Source: an uncultured Eubacteriales bacterium (GTDB taxonomy: Bacteria > Bacillota > Clostridia > Oscillospirales > CAG-272). Taken from it: DNA of 61,493 nucleotides. The notes beneath the pieces are model-generated. The model was not told where the DNA came from. It was given only the letters and a program-made list of their open reading frames with translations, and ran no database searches. The position numbers were made by a program, and so were the translations under genes. The DNA lies in the NCBI GenBank assembly GCA_934526185.1, contig CAKTAA010000004.1, positions 1-61,493 of the forward strand, written 5' to 3'. The stretch's first letter is position 1, and every line of letters begins with the position of its first letter. This document shows, in pieces, positions 15,818-25,018 of this stretch.

Positions 15818-18592
15818 ATGGGGTATTTCAACAAAAAGAAAAAAGGAAACGAAGATGAAATTTCCGCTGACGAGCTGCTGGAACAGTTAAAAGCGGATCT
15901 GGAGCAGGAGCGGGGAATCGCTTGGAAGACAGAGAGCGGTGTAGTACCGGATCCGGCTGATTCGAACACGTCATTGGGCGGACGGGTTTATCATTTTAAA
16001 AAGAAAAAAGTAAAACGAGGCGCGGAGAATGGACGCGCTGCAGGGAAGGAAGTACGCGAAGCGGAGCAGCAGAGTAAGGCAGCCGATGCTGAGCGTCAGA
16101 AAACGCCTGCCGTGCTCTCTGACGAGGGGGATTCTGCTCCCCAAAGCGCTGCTGTATTTGCGGCCGCTACGTCCGCGTCGGTTTTGTCTGAAACGGCTGT
16201 GGAAGCGGACGGCACGGACGATGATATTTCCGAGGAAGAGCTGGAGGCGCTGCTGCGCAAATATTTGGGGCAGTCAAAGGATGATGCCAGACAGACATCT
16301 CCTGATGAAAACGCGCCTGCTTTTGAAGACGGTGCGGACACTTCTGAGACAACGGAGCGGGACACGGTTACCGGGACGACTGAAAACAGTACCGACGAAT
16401 TCTCTGCAGGCAGTACAGAGAATGCCGGAGGGCTTGACGATGAGGACTTTTCCGATGTTATCGCCATTTTTCAGAAAAAACATCCGGGAGAGGCGGCGGA
16501 GGGGATTCAGACCTTTGCGGACGAGGGCTTCCTCAAGTATGTAAAATCTCAGGAGAATGAGCCGGAGCCGGAAGAGCCTGCCGAGGAAACAGAACTGATG
16601 GAAGAGGAAGATCTCCTTTCGGGTACATCTTCGGAAGAAATATCGGAGCCGGAATCTTATGAAACGGACGGCATACCGGAGGACGGTGAGCCGGAAATCA
16701 ACGGGGAGTTTGATCAAACAGACCTCGATTTGATGATCGCTTTCGGTATGGAAGAGGGATTGGAGCAGGATGATCCCGAAGCGGAAAGCATGCTGGCGGA
16801 GCTGGAGGAAAAGCGCGAGGAAAGATATCAGAAAATGATGGACGACGATCGCCCGGACTATACTTTGCTTTCCCGAAACGAATATGTTTCGCGCGCGCAG
16901 AACCGCGAGGTGTTTTCTGAGTATAAAAAAACCTACAATCGCTTTTATTTCAAGCTTTTCGCAGGGGTTGTCTTTCTTTTGGCACTGTTCCTGTTCGAAA
17001 ATCACGGGTTAGTCGGCTGGCAGTTGCCGAATGCCATCGATCCGGAGGTATATCCGGTTGTCTATACGCTTGTGGATCTGCAGCTTGTTCTCTTTTTAAC
17101 GGCTCTGTCTGCGGGCAGAATCTGGACCGGCTTCCAAAACATGTGGAAGCTGAGACCGACGCCGGAGAGCATTACCGGTGTGCTTACGATCTTTTCCATC
17201 ATCTACAGCGCTGTGATTTGTTTTATCAGTCCGGTTCGGAACCTTCAGCTATTCAATTTTCCTGTCGGTCTGTGCGCTTTTCTGCATCTTATCTATTCCT
17301 ATTTGCTCCTGAAACGGGAAATCATGAGCTTCAAGGTCATTTCATCAAAGAAAACTAAATTCGTGTTTGATGCACTGGACGACGACGAATCCGTAAGGGA
17401 ACGCGAAATGTTTGGGGAATATATCTCTGACGCGCCGGATATTCTGAAAATCAAACGGACTGCGTTTGTTGACGGCTTTGTCAGACGCTCGGATGCCTAT
17501 CCGCGCATGTACGGCATCCTGCGGGCGGTACTGCCTATTGTGACGCTTCTGGCTGCGCTTTGCTTTACCGCGGGGTATCTGATGTCGGAGAATCTGTACA
17601 CGGGAATTTCCGTCGGATATATTACGCTTCTGCTTTGCATGCCGGTATCCGTGTTCCTGTCGTTCGGTTATCCGCTGTTCCGCGCCTCCAAGCTGGCTTT
17701 CGGACAGGAAAGCGCAATTATCGGCGACCGTTCGGTCGAAGAGTACGCGGACGCCTCTGTTATCTCCTTTGAGGATAAGGAGGTTTTTCCCTCCTACGGC
17801 ATTAAGGTACGGAGCGTTAAGGTATACGGAAACAACAGAATCGACAACATCATTTACAATGCAGCGAGTGTTTACAGCGCGCTTGGCGGGCCGCTGGCCG
17901 ATGTTTTTGAAATGGCTACAACCGAGCTCGGCCGTTCCAGGGATGTAAAAATCAGCCACCTGTATGCCGACGGCTTTGAAGCCGTTGTCAGCGGAAAGCC
18001 GGTTCTTATGGGAAAGAATACGTTTATGCGGCGGCGCGGTTATGGCATTGCACAGGACAAGGAGGATGCCAAAATCGAAGCCAGCCAGGACATCTCTATC
18101 ATGTATATGGCATATGACGGTGAGCTTGCGGCAAAGCTGTATATCGAATATACCGTGGATACCGACTTTGAGGCGCTGCTGAAACAGCTCTACCGGCAGG
18201 GCATGTGCGTTGCCATACGGACGTGCGATCCGAATATTACAAATCAAATGCTGGCGACTAAAATTAAAATTGAAAAGTATCCTGTACGGATTTTGAAGTG
18301 TGACAGCACAGAGGATATGAATCAGGTGCAGGAGCATCTGAGCAGCGGTATCGTTTCCAAGCGTTCCGCAAAGGCCCTTCTGCAGACGCTGTCCCTCTGT
18401 GAAAAGGTACTGCGCGCGGTCAAAGGCGGTGTAGCGCTGGAGGTATTTACCATTGTGTTCGGTGTGCTTGCGGCGGCAATTCTGCTGCTAACCAGCATGA
18501 TAACGGAGATGTCGTCACTGTATGTAGCGTTGTATCAGCTTCTTTGGATTGTGCCGGCAATTATTGTGACGAGGATTCAGTTGAAAAAGTAA
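15818..18592 (+). CDS. Membrane protein resembling an inactive P-type ATPase, with an acidic disordered N-terminus
   Basis: 924 residues. Residues 1-345 are low-complexity and strongly acidic (Glu/Asp/Ser/Ala) after a short lysine patch. Membrane helices fall near 378-393, 411-433, 452-470, 480-498, 567-590, 597-622, 871-892 and 900-918. The stretch 607-665 follows the P1-type ATPase M4/P-domain junction: a Cys-Met-Pro in the helix, then a segment ending VISFEDKEVFPS where active pumps have the DKTGTLT phosphorylation motif. Only Asp-Lys is kept. The expected TGD loop reads RTCDPN (801-806) and no GDGxND motif exists. It therefore cannot be a normal ion pump; a sensor, scaffold or regulatory role is conceivable but unknown. 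AAGGAG lies ten bases before the ATG. Downstream of rlmB. Confidence 0.7.
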   Translation: MGYFNKKKKGNEDEISADELLEQLKADLEQERGIAWKTESGVVPDPADSNTSLGGRVYHFKKKKVKRGAENGRAAGKEVREAEQQSKAADAERQKTPAVLSDEGDSAPQSAAVFAAATSASVLSETAVEADGTDDDISEEELEALLRKYLGQSKDDARQTSPDENAPAFEDGADTSETTERDTVTGTTENSTDEFSAGSTENAGGLDDEDFSDVIAIFQKKHPGEAAEGIQTFADEGFLKYVKSQENEPEPEEPAEETELMEEEDLLSGTSSEEISEPESYETDGIPEDGEPEINGEFDQTDLDLMIAFGMEEGLEQDDPEAESMLAELEEKREERYQKMMDDDRPDYTLLSRNEYVSRAQNREVFSEYKKTYNRFYFKLFAGVVFLLALFLFENHGLVGWQLPNAIDPEVYPVVYTLVDLQLVLFLTALSAGRIWTGFQNMWKLRPTPESITGVLTIFSIIYSAVICFISPVRNLQLFNFPVGLCAFLHLIYSYLLLKREIMSFKVISSKKTKFVFDALDDDESVREREMFGEYISDAPDILKIKRTAFVDGFVRRSDAYPRMYGILRAVLPIVTLLAALCFTAGYLMSENLYTGISVGYITLLLCMPVSVFLSFGYPLFRASKLAFGQESAIIGDRSVEEYADASVISFEDKEVFPSYGIKVRSVKVYGNNRIDNIIYNAASVYSALGGPLADVFEMATTELGRSRDVKISHLYADGFEAVVSGKPVLMGKNTFMRRRGYGIAQDKEDAKIEASQDISIMYMAYDGELAAKLYIEYTVDTDFEALLKQLYRQGMCVAIRTCDPNITNQMLATKIKIEKYPVRILKCDSTEDMNQVQEHLSSGIVSKRSAKALLQTLSLCEKVLRAVKGGVALEVFTIVFGVLAAAILLLTSMITEMSSLYVALYQLLWIVPAIIVTRIQLKK

Positions 18593-18607
18593 AACGGATT
18601 TTAAAAT

Positions 18608-18642
18608 AGCGGCTCGTCCGGCATTGCGCCTGACGAGCCGCT
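18608..18642 (+). terminator. Hairpin after the P-type-ATPase-like gene
   Basis: 11-bp perfect stem (AGCGGCTCGTC 18608-18618, GACGAGCCGCT 18632-18642) with a 13-nt loop, 15 bases after the stop codon. No T-run follows, so it may act with Rho or only as a 3' stabiliser. Confidence 0.55.
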
Positions 18643-19236
18643 GTGCTGTGATTTCTGAAAGTCGACGCAAAAGCATCACTCAGGGGAAATGCTGATGGCA
18701 ACTATATACGATCGGTTTGTCCATGAACTGCCCGGCTTATAAAACAGGCTGGATTCGGCGGCGTTTTGTTAGGTTGAGCGAGCAACTGCGGCGGAGGCTA
18801 TAAGTTAGCTTATAAGCATTTAATGGCGGAGAAATTTCTGCGAGAGGCGTTTGCAGGTGCGATGAAATTGGAGATGCTGCGGACCTGCGGAGTATAACAG
18901 CCAAAAGAATTAACGGACAGGGTACGGTGCGGACGCAAAAAAATTAGGGCAGCCTGAAATTCATATTGGGCTTAACTTAACCATGCGGAGATGGCGGAAA
19001 AAGCATGGTATACCGCGTGTTTTAGGGCCGCATACGTTAAATTCGATTTAACTTTGTGAAATCAGCTCTGATTCCGAAAAAAGGAAAAAAGCTCACGAAA
19101 CGATTTTTTCGAGGGCGTTATGCGCTAATTGCCGATGAAGCGGCAGCGATTTTGCTTTGCCTTCGGACGCCGGCTGATGCAGTATACCTAATTTGGCGGG
19201 AAAGATGCTTATAACTTAAAAAGACTAAGGAGCATT
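18643..19236. other. Intergenic region upstream of dcd
   Basis: About 590 bp with no supported gene. TTATAAGCAT near 18810-18820 reappears as the inverted ATGCTTATAA near 19206-19215, about 400 bp apart, and a small palindrome GTTAAAT/ATTTAAC lies near 19035-19052. A 24-codon frame at 18823 has no ribosome site. Could be the remains of an inserted element. Confidence 0.4.
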
Positions 19237-19805
19237 ATGATTTTATCCGATAAAACCATTTTGAAAATGCTGGCGGAAAACACGCTGTCGATATCGCCGC
19301 TGGAAGAAGGTCAGATTCAGCCCGCGAGCGTCGATATTCGCCTCGGGAATACTTTCAGTATCGTTGAGGATTCCGCTTCAGGCATTTTGACATTGGATCG
19401 CGAGATACATTACAAGAAGATACAGGCCGACACGTATCTTTTGCTTCCGGGACAGTTTGTCCTGGCGACGACGATGGAGTATATTGTTCTGCCGGACAAT
19501 TTGACCGCGTTTGCAGAGGGCAGAAGCTCCCTTGGGCGTTTGGGGCTATTTATACAAAACGCGGGATGGGTGGCTCCGGGTTTCCGGGGAGAGATTACGC
19601 TGGAATTGTTCAACGCCAACCGCTGCGCTATCGAATTGAGAACAGGACGCCGCGTCGGGCAGTTGGTCAGTTGGTCTTTGCCGGACTGGTTGCTGCTGCG
19701 CTTCATCCCTACAACAGGAAATATCAGGGACAGACTGGAGCGACCGGCTCAAAAGTGTTTCTTGACGGCTCTTCTGTTCAGATGTGCCCGAAGGCGGGGT
19801 GTTGA
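19237..19805 (+). pseudogene. dcd: dCTP deaminase, frameshifted by an 8-bp tandem duplication
   Basis: Dcd deaminates dCTP to dUTP on the way to dTTP. The first 147 codons are normal: IQPASVDIRLG, the catalytic-site AEGRSSLGRLGL, the Glu-bearing GFRGEITLELFN, then RTGRRVGQLV. At that point CAGTTGGT occurs twice in direct succession (19660-19667 and 19668-19675). Removing one copy restores a single frame whose C-terminus has the family's YQGQTGATGSKVFLD and ends at a TGA at 19803-19805, giving 186 residues, the usual length. As it stands, translation continues in the wrong frame to 19845 and loses the nucleotide-binding C-terminal tail. AAGGAG lies five bases before the ATG at 19237. Either a true recent mutation or an assembly error. 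Confidence 0.88.
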
Positions 19806-19871
19806 AAACGGTTCAGCAAAAAATAACGTCTGCTGCTGTGAATAAAAAACTGAAAAAGTTGGCAAAATCTA

Positions 19872-19900
19872 TTTACAAACACGGGATCTTGTGATATAGT
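19872..19900 (+). promoter_or_regulatory. Sigma-A promoter for rpsO
   Basis: TTTACA (19872-19877), 17-bp spacer, TATAGT (19895-19900). The start point near 19907 leaves a leader of about 110 nt before rpsO, the place where S15 autoregulation acts in other bacteria; no defined S15-leader fold was established by eye. Confidence 0.8.
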
Positions 19901-20019
19901 ATATAAGATTTCATATAAATCGCAACCGCAGACTCGGAATATGGAAACAAGCGCCTTCAGAGCGGTTTCACCCGCCGTATCCTGACGTCTGACGGAAATT
20001 TTGAATGAGGTGAAAGATT

Positions 20020-20286
20020 ATGCTGCAAAAGGAAATCAAACAGGATATCATTACTACGTATCAGACACACGCCGCCGATACCGGCTCGCCTGAGGTTCAG
20101 ATTGCCATTCTGACTAAGCGTATAAACGATCTGACGGAGCATCTGAAGGTGAACAAGAAGGATCATCACAGCCGCCGCGGTCTTTTGAAAATGGTTGGCC
20201 ACAGACGCAATCTTCTGAAGTATCTTCAGGAGAAAGACATTGAGCGCTACCGCGCTATTATTGAGAAGCTCGGTATCAGAAAATAA
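20020..20286 (+). CDS. rpsO: 30S ribosomal protein S15
   Basis: 88 residues, exactly the usual size. S15 binds 16S rRNA helix 20-22 early in small-subunit assembly. The hallmark segments DTGSPEVQIAILTKRINDLTEHL, KKDHHSRRGLLKMVGHRRNLLKYL and the terminal KLGIRK are all present (the first is given in part by its key residues T21, G22, S23 and E25). GAGGTG lies eight bases before the ATG. rpsO followed by pnp is the standard order; here a decayed DUF2809 gene lies between them and a terminator follows rpsO. Confidence 0.97.
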   Translation: MLQKEIKQDIITTYQTHAADTGSPEVQIAILTKRINDLTEHLKVNKKDHHSRRGLLKMVGHRRNLLKYLQEKDIERYRAIIEKLGIRK

Positions 20287-20298
20287 GCAGAACACGCG

Positions 20299-20334
20299 AT
20301 TCGGTCGGGTTTCTTTGAACTCGGCCGAATTTTT
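20299..20334 (+). terminator. Terminator after rpsO
   Basis: 9-bp stem ATTCGGTCG (20299-20307) / CGGCCGAAT (20322-20330) with one T-G pair, followed by TTTTT. Begins 12 bases after the rpsO stop. Confidence 0.8.
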
Positions 20335-20588
20335 CAAAGTCGGCATTCGTTTTTCGCTTTCTGAATATTGAACTCATCAATTGTCGGCAGAATGCGCGGG
20401 GGAGATATGTTCAGGCGCTGCTCGCAGGAGTTTTTTGAGCGGTTTTGAAAAGCAAAACGGCCGTAGGCAATTACAGTCCGCCGCTCGCCGGCGTTACGAA
20501 AAACGGCCCCCGCTCTTCCGGGAGTACAAAACTTCTGTATGCAGATGGTACAACGAAATTTATCTAAAATGTCGGGGAATGACAGGTG

Positions 20589-20986
20589 ATGTGTCCAAAG
20601 CAAAAGCGAGTTCTCTATGCCATGCTGTTTTTGGCGCTCCTGTGTGTTGAAATTGCGATTGGGATATTTGTGCACGATACTTTTGTGCGTCCGTATGTTT
20701 GAGACGTACTGATCACTATTCTGCTCTGCTGTCTTGTGCGGATGGCTATGCCGGAAAAACCTGTATGCTTGGGCCTGTATATGTTTTTTGCCGGCGCTGC
20801 GGTCGAGCTGCTTCAGCTCATACATTTGGACAGGCTGCTGCATGCGGATGGAACCTTATTGGGTGTCATTCTGGGTTCTACCTTTGATATAATTGATTTT
20901 TTTTGCTATGCGGGCGGGGGGGTGTGCTTTTTTTCCTTGCAGAGCGCTTGTTCGCCGCAATCTGCGGAAGCCGCAGGGGGCTCTGA
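20589..20986 (+). pseudogene. DUF2809 membrane protein, broken by a nonsense codon and a frameshift
   Basis: Read from the ATG at 20589, the product begins like a small DUF2809 membrane protein: a first helix after KQKRVLYAMLFLALL, then FVHDTFVRPYV. The next codon is TGA (20700-20702) where the family has Gly, a single G-to-T change from GGA. The frame continues with DVLITILLCCLVR, FAGAAVELLQLIHL and LLGVILGSTFDIIDFFCYA, the best conserved part of the family. After a run of seven Gs (20916-20922) the frame no longer fits; shifting by one extra G gives LFFLAERLFAAICGSRRGL and a stop at 20984-20986. Two independent lesions argue for decay over sequencing error. Function of the family is unknown. 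Confidence 0.75.
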
Positions 20987-21279
20987 CATTTGGCAAAGCT
21001 TTTACTGGGAAGCGGCAGGCAAAAAAGGCTGTCTTAACATTTCGCCGACGGCGGTTTCGCCATAAGACCGGATGACAGGTCTGCATTCTATCCCGTCGAT
21101 GTGTGACTGCCGCGGCAGCATCATTGGAAAAGCTGTTCTTATATTCAAAAACAAGGCGGTGGCGGAGCCCCGTGTATAGCAGTTCATGAAGGGCCGAAGC
21201 TTTGTCGGCGTTTCATCAAATGCTAAACACCCGGTCAGCCGCCGGGCCGCCTGTTTATATTATTTATCTGGAGGTTTTT

Positions 21280-23373
21280 ATGTTTGAAAACTACAAAGTA
21301 TTCGAGTACACTTATGCAGGGCGGCCTTTGATTGTGGAAACCGGTAAAATGGCGGGCCTTGCAAACGGCTCTGCGCTTGTCAGATACGGAGATACGGTGA
21401 TTCTGGCGTGTGCAACAGCAAGCGCTAAGCCGCGCGACGGTATCGACTTCCTCCCGCTTTCCGTGGATTTTGAGGAAAGAATGTATTCGGTCGGCAGAAT
21501 TCCGGGCGGGTATCTGCGCCGTGAGGGGCGTCCCTCTGAAAATGCGATTTTAGCTTCCCGCGTCATAGACAGACCGATTCGGCCTCTGTTTCCGAAAGAT
21601 CTGCGCAACGATGTGTGCATCTCCCTGACGGTGATGAGCGTGGACAACGACTGTTCTCCCGAAATTACAGCTATGATTGGCGCTTCCATTGCGCTTTCCA
21701 TTTCGGATATTCCGTGGAACGGCCCTATAGCGGGTGCTTTTGTCGGAATGGTAGACGGAGAGCTTGTGATAAATCCGACCTCTGAGCAGCGAGAAAAAAG
21801 CGCGCTTGAGCTGACGGTGGCCGCCAGCCACAAAAAAGTGGTTATGATTGAGGCGGGAGCAAAGGAAATTTCGGATGACGATATGTTCCGCGCGATTATG
21901 GTAGCTCATGAGGAAATCAAAAAGCTCTGCTCTTTTATCGATACTATCGTAGCTGAAATCGGCAAGCCGAAATTTGAATATCCCTCCTGCGAGCCGGATC
22001 CGGAAATGTACGAAGCCATCAAGGCGTTCTGTATCGACGATATCCGCTTTGCCATGGATACGGATGACAAAAATATCCGCGACGAGCGCATGCAGAAGGT
22101 GTCGGAAAAGGTATACGAGCATTTTGATGAGCAGTATCCCGACGCGCACGCGCAGATAGACGAGATTATATACAGAACACAGAAATACGTTGTTCGCAGA
22201 TGGCTGCTTGACGACGGCAAACGTGTTGACGGCAGAAGGCTGGATCAGATTCGTCCGCTTGCAGCAGAGGTGTCTATTCTCCCGAGGGCACACGGTTCAG
22301 GCATGTTTACGCGCGGCCAGACGCAGGTGCTCACGGTGGCTACGCTGGGGCCGGTGGGCGATGCGCAGATGCTTGACGGCATCGACGAGGAGGAATCCAA
22401 GCGCTATATGCATCATTACAACATGCCGGGATATTCTGTCGGCGAGGCAAAGGCTGCGAGAAGCCCGGGCCGTCGGGAAATCGGTCATGGCGCACTCGCA
22501 GAGCGTTCGCTGTTGCCTGTTCTGCCGTCTGCCGATGAATTCCCCTATGCAATCCGTCTGGTTTCGGAGGTTATCAGCTCCAACGGATCTACCTCACAGG
22601 CTTCCGTATGCGGCTCCACGCTTGCGCTGATGGATGCCGGCGTGCCCATTAAGGCGCCGGTTGCGGGCATTTCCTGCGGCTTGATTACCGAAGGAGAGCG
22701 CTGGATGACGATGCTGGACATTCAGGGCGTTGAGGATTTCTTCGGCGATATGGATTTCAAGGTGGCCGGTACACACAAGGGTATTACGTCCATACAGATG
22801 GATCTTAAAATTGACGGACTGACGCCGGAGATCATCCGTGAGGCGTTGGCGACAACGCACAAGGGCCGTGATATGATTATCGACGAAGTTCTACTGAAGG
22901 CCATCGATAAGCCGAGAGATGACGTTTCTAAATATGCGCCGAAGATGATCACCATGAAAATCAATCCGGATAAGATCCGCGACGTTATCGGTACCGGCGG
23001 AAAGGTGATTCAGAAGATTGTAGCGGAGACGGGCGCTAAAATCGATATCGAGGATGACGGCACAATTTATATTGCTGCTGTTGATCGTGACGGCGGAGCC
23101 GCCGCAAAGGCCGCAATCGATGCTATCGTATTTGAGCCGGAAATCGGCGCTGTTTATAATGGAAAGGTAACTCGGCTGATGGCATTCGGCGCGTTTGTGG
23201 AGTTTGCACCGGGACACGAGGGGCTGGTGCATATTTCCAAGCTGGATCACAAGCGTGTAGAAAAGGTGGAGGATGTTGTAAAAGTCGGCGACGAGCTTCT
23301 GGTAAAAGTGATTGAAGTAGACGAAAAGGGGCGAATCAATTTGTCTCACAAGGATGCTGTTCCGCGCAGATAA
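21280..23373 (+). CDS. pnp: Polyribonucleotide nucleotidyltransferase (PNPase)
   Basis: 697 residues, normal size. PNPase degrades RNA phosphorolytically from the 3' end. Two RNase PH domains (first with YSVGRIPGGYLRREGRPSE, second with FTRGQTQVLTVATLG and the catalytic-site DIQGVEDFFGDMDFKVAGT segment), then a KH domain with IGTGGKVIQKI and a C-terminal S1 domain (VTRLMAFGAFVEF, GLVHISKLD). The ATG at 21280 has GGAGG six bases upstream; the open frame extends to 21202 without coding character. Downstream of rpsO as in most bacteria. A strong terminator follows. Confidence 0.98.
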   Translation: MFENYKVFEYTYAGRPLIVETGKMAGLANGSALVRYGDTVILACATASAKPRDGIDFLPLSVDFEERMYSVGRIPGGYLRREGRPSENAILASRVIDRPIRPLFPKDLRNDVCISLTVMSVDNDCSPEITAMIGASIALSISDIPWNGPIAGAFVGMVDGELVINPTSEQREKSALELTVAASHKKVVMIEAGAKEISDDDMFRAIMVAHEEIKKLCSFIDTIVAEIGKPKFEYPSCEPDPEMYEAIKAFCIDDIRFAMDTDDKNIRDERMQKVSEKVYEHFDEQYPDAHAQIDEIIYRTQKYVVRRWLLDDGKRVDGRRLDQIRPLAAEVSILPRAHGSGMFTRGQTQVLTVATLGPVGDAQMLDGIDEEESKRYMHHYNMPGYSVGEAKAARSPGRREIGHGALAERSLLPVLPSADEFPYAIRLVSEVISSNGSTSQASVCGSTLALMDAGVPIKAPVAGISCGLITEGERWMTMLDIQGVEDFFGDMDFKVAGTHKGITSIQMDLKIDGLTPEIIREALATTHKGRDMIIDEVLLKAIDKPRDDVSKYAPKMITMKINPDKIRDVIGTGGKVIQKIVAETGAKIDIEDDGTIYIAAVDRDGGAAAKAAIDAIVFEPEIGAVYNGKVTRLMAFGAFVEFAPGHEGLVHISKLDHKRVEKVEDVVKVGDELLVKVIEVDEKGRINLSHKDAVPRR

Positions 23374-23421
23374 TGCACGTGCGGAGCTGCATCTGCAAGA
23401 ATAGCAGAGAGTAAAATATAT

Positions 23422-23460
23422 AAAAGCTCCTTTCTGAAAAATGTCAGAAAGGAGCTTTTT
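23422..23460 (+). terminator. Terminator after pnp
   Basis: 16-bp perfect stem (23422-23437 / 23444-23459) with a 6-nt loop and T-run. The A-rich left side means it can also act on the minus strand. Confidence 0.95.
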
Positions 23461-23676
23461 GTAACCGGTGAACAGCGTATAGATTTTTATTTGTTACGTA
23501 TTTGCATCTGAGAATCGTCTCATGACTTCTGATAAATACCGAAATATATTATGCGCCAGCAAAGCGCAAACGAATGCAAAAAAATTCCGTAACAGGCGTT
23601 GGAAAGGGACCTGTTCCGTCTGCAGAGAAAAAATTCGTATGTTGGAAATATTCGAAATCCTTTTAAAAACGGTAAT

Positions 23677-24135
23677 TTATGAAATGCACATTTTGACAAA
23701 TTTTACCGGTACATCCATACGTTCGGCAACCTGTTCCAGTGTCATTTTGCTGTCGAAGAAACGCCTGCAAACTACTTTCATATTTTCTCCAACTTCAATG
23801 ATATGCTTGTCCGGATCATAAAAACGCACCACACGCTGTCCCCAGGAATGCTCCTTGATAGGGTGAACATATACAATATCGTATTCTTTTAGTTTACCTG
23901 CAAATGTATCAAAATCATCTTCTTCAAAGTAAATTTCAAAATTTTTACTGCCAAAGGAAATCTCACTTTCTCCGATAAAGTCTTTGTATGTTTCAAGCGT
24001 CTGCAAAGCCAGCCCGCCGGTTAAAGTCTTATTTGCTCCAAAATCTGTAATTACATGAAGTCCCAGGACTTTTCTGTAAAACTCCACCGTCTTATCTATA
24101 TCAGTGACAACCAACACAGGATTTTTCAATTTCAT
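23677..24135 (-). CDS. VOC (glyoxalase/bleomycin-resistance fold) family protein
   Basis: 152 residues from the ATG at 24135 (MKLKNPVLVVTDID), which has GAGAGG eight bases upstream. Two beta-alpha-beta modules: TDIDKTVEFYRKVLGL, then GQRVVRFYDPDKHIIEVGE with the metal-ligand Glu. The last 25 residues (MTLEQVAERMDVPVKFVK) form a short helix pair typical of many clostridial members of this family. Members include glyoxalases, dioxygenases and antibiotic-binding proteins; the substrate cannot be inferred. Separate from the downstream PPTase by 115 bp. Confidence 0.85.
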   Translation of the reverse strand: MKLKNPVLVVTDIDKTVEFYRKVLGLHVITDFGANKTLTGGLALQTLETYKDFIGESEISFGSKNFEIYFEEDDFDTFAGKLKEYDIVYVHPIKEHSWGQRVVRFYDPDKHIIEVGENMKVVCRRFFDSKMTLEQVAERMDVPVKFVKMCIS

Positions 24136-24250
24136 TTTTATAACCTCTCGAAGCTTCGATTTGCTGGACGACAGCATTTCAATATCATTCGATATGAAAT
24201 TCTATATTTATCATGTGGAGGCGGAAGGGGTACAGGTGGTCATCTGAATG

Positions 24251-25018
24251 TCAGGCATCAAGCAGACGGCTTATTTCATAATATCGCGGTTCCGCCACGC
24301 TTGCGTTTGTGTCAATACAGGCACAGAATACGGCATCTCTCCGCACAAACCAAGAAAACTGGGCTTCCGGCAGCCCGTCTGCCCATACCCGGTGTTGTTT
24401 TATATCGGATTGGATTTTCCCAGGTGCCAGAGCAAAGCCCGTACCGGTATATTTCATATAGCTTTCTTTCAGCGTCCATATTTTGTAAAAGGCCTCAGAA
24501 GTTTCCTCAGATTTCAAATATGTTTTTTCGTTTTCGCAAAAAAAGCGTTCTGCTATGCGCGTAAATTCTCTCTTCTCTTTTATCTGCTCGATATCTATGC
24601 CGCACACGCCTGCTCCGACAATGCATGCGGCATACCGGCCGCTGTGCGACAGATTGAAGCCGGGAACTTGATCGGAGAAAGCGCTGCTGCCGCATACGGA
24701 CGCCGAAAACGCTTTCGCGGTATCCGTACCACTGCTTTCGAAGGTGTGAAAGGGACGAAGTGCGGGCTTTCCTTGTGCACCCGATATACATGTGTCAAGC
24801 TGCTGCCGCGGAACACCTGCCTGCAGGAGCATATGTCGGAACAGCAGACCTGCACCGGTCACAAGCGCTCTGTCCCTCGGCTGCCGGACTGCTTCGGCTT
24901 TTTCGGCGCGCCACGGCGGAAGCTTTGCAATTGCGGCAGCACAAAGCGGTGCATCAAGCAGCGGCGTACAATCTGTGTACCCCAACTCAAACAATGCGCT
25001 GACATCCATGTCCTTCAT
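24251..25018 (-). CDS. 4'-phosphopantetheinyl transferase (Sfp type)
   Basis: 255 residues. It transfers the phosphopantetheine arm of CoA to a serine of carrier proteins. The three motifs are clear: FNLSHSG at 121-127, GVCGIDIEQ at 137-145 with the Mg-binding Asp and Glu, and FYKIWTLKESYMKYTG from 177. Sfp-type enzymes act on secondary-metabolite carriers as well as on AcpP; since an acpP gene lies 3.5 kb away this may be the organism's working holo-ACP synthase. Its ATG overlaps the mutS2 stop as ATGA, so translation is coupled. No biosynthetic cluster is nearby. Confidence 0.93.
   Translation of the reverse strand: MKDMDVSALFELGYTDCTPLLDAPLCAAAIAKLPPWRAEKAEAVRQPRDRALVTGAGLLFRHMLLQAGVPRQQLDTCISGAQGKPALRPFHTFESSGTDTAKAFSASVCGSSAFSDQVPGFNLSHSGRYAACIVGAGVCGIDIEQIKEKREFTRIAERFFCENEKTYLKSEETSEAFYKIWTLKESYMKYTGTGFALAPGKIQSDIKQHRVWADGLPEAQFSWFVRRDAVFCACIDTNASVAEPRYYEISRLLDA

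Noticed and set aside
20700..20702. TGA decoded as an amino acid
   Set aside because: Other genes here end at TGA codons and a second lesion follows in the same gene, so plain decay is simpler.
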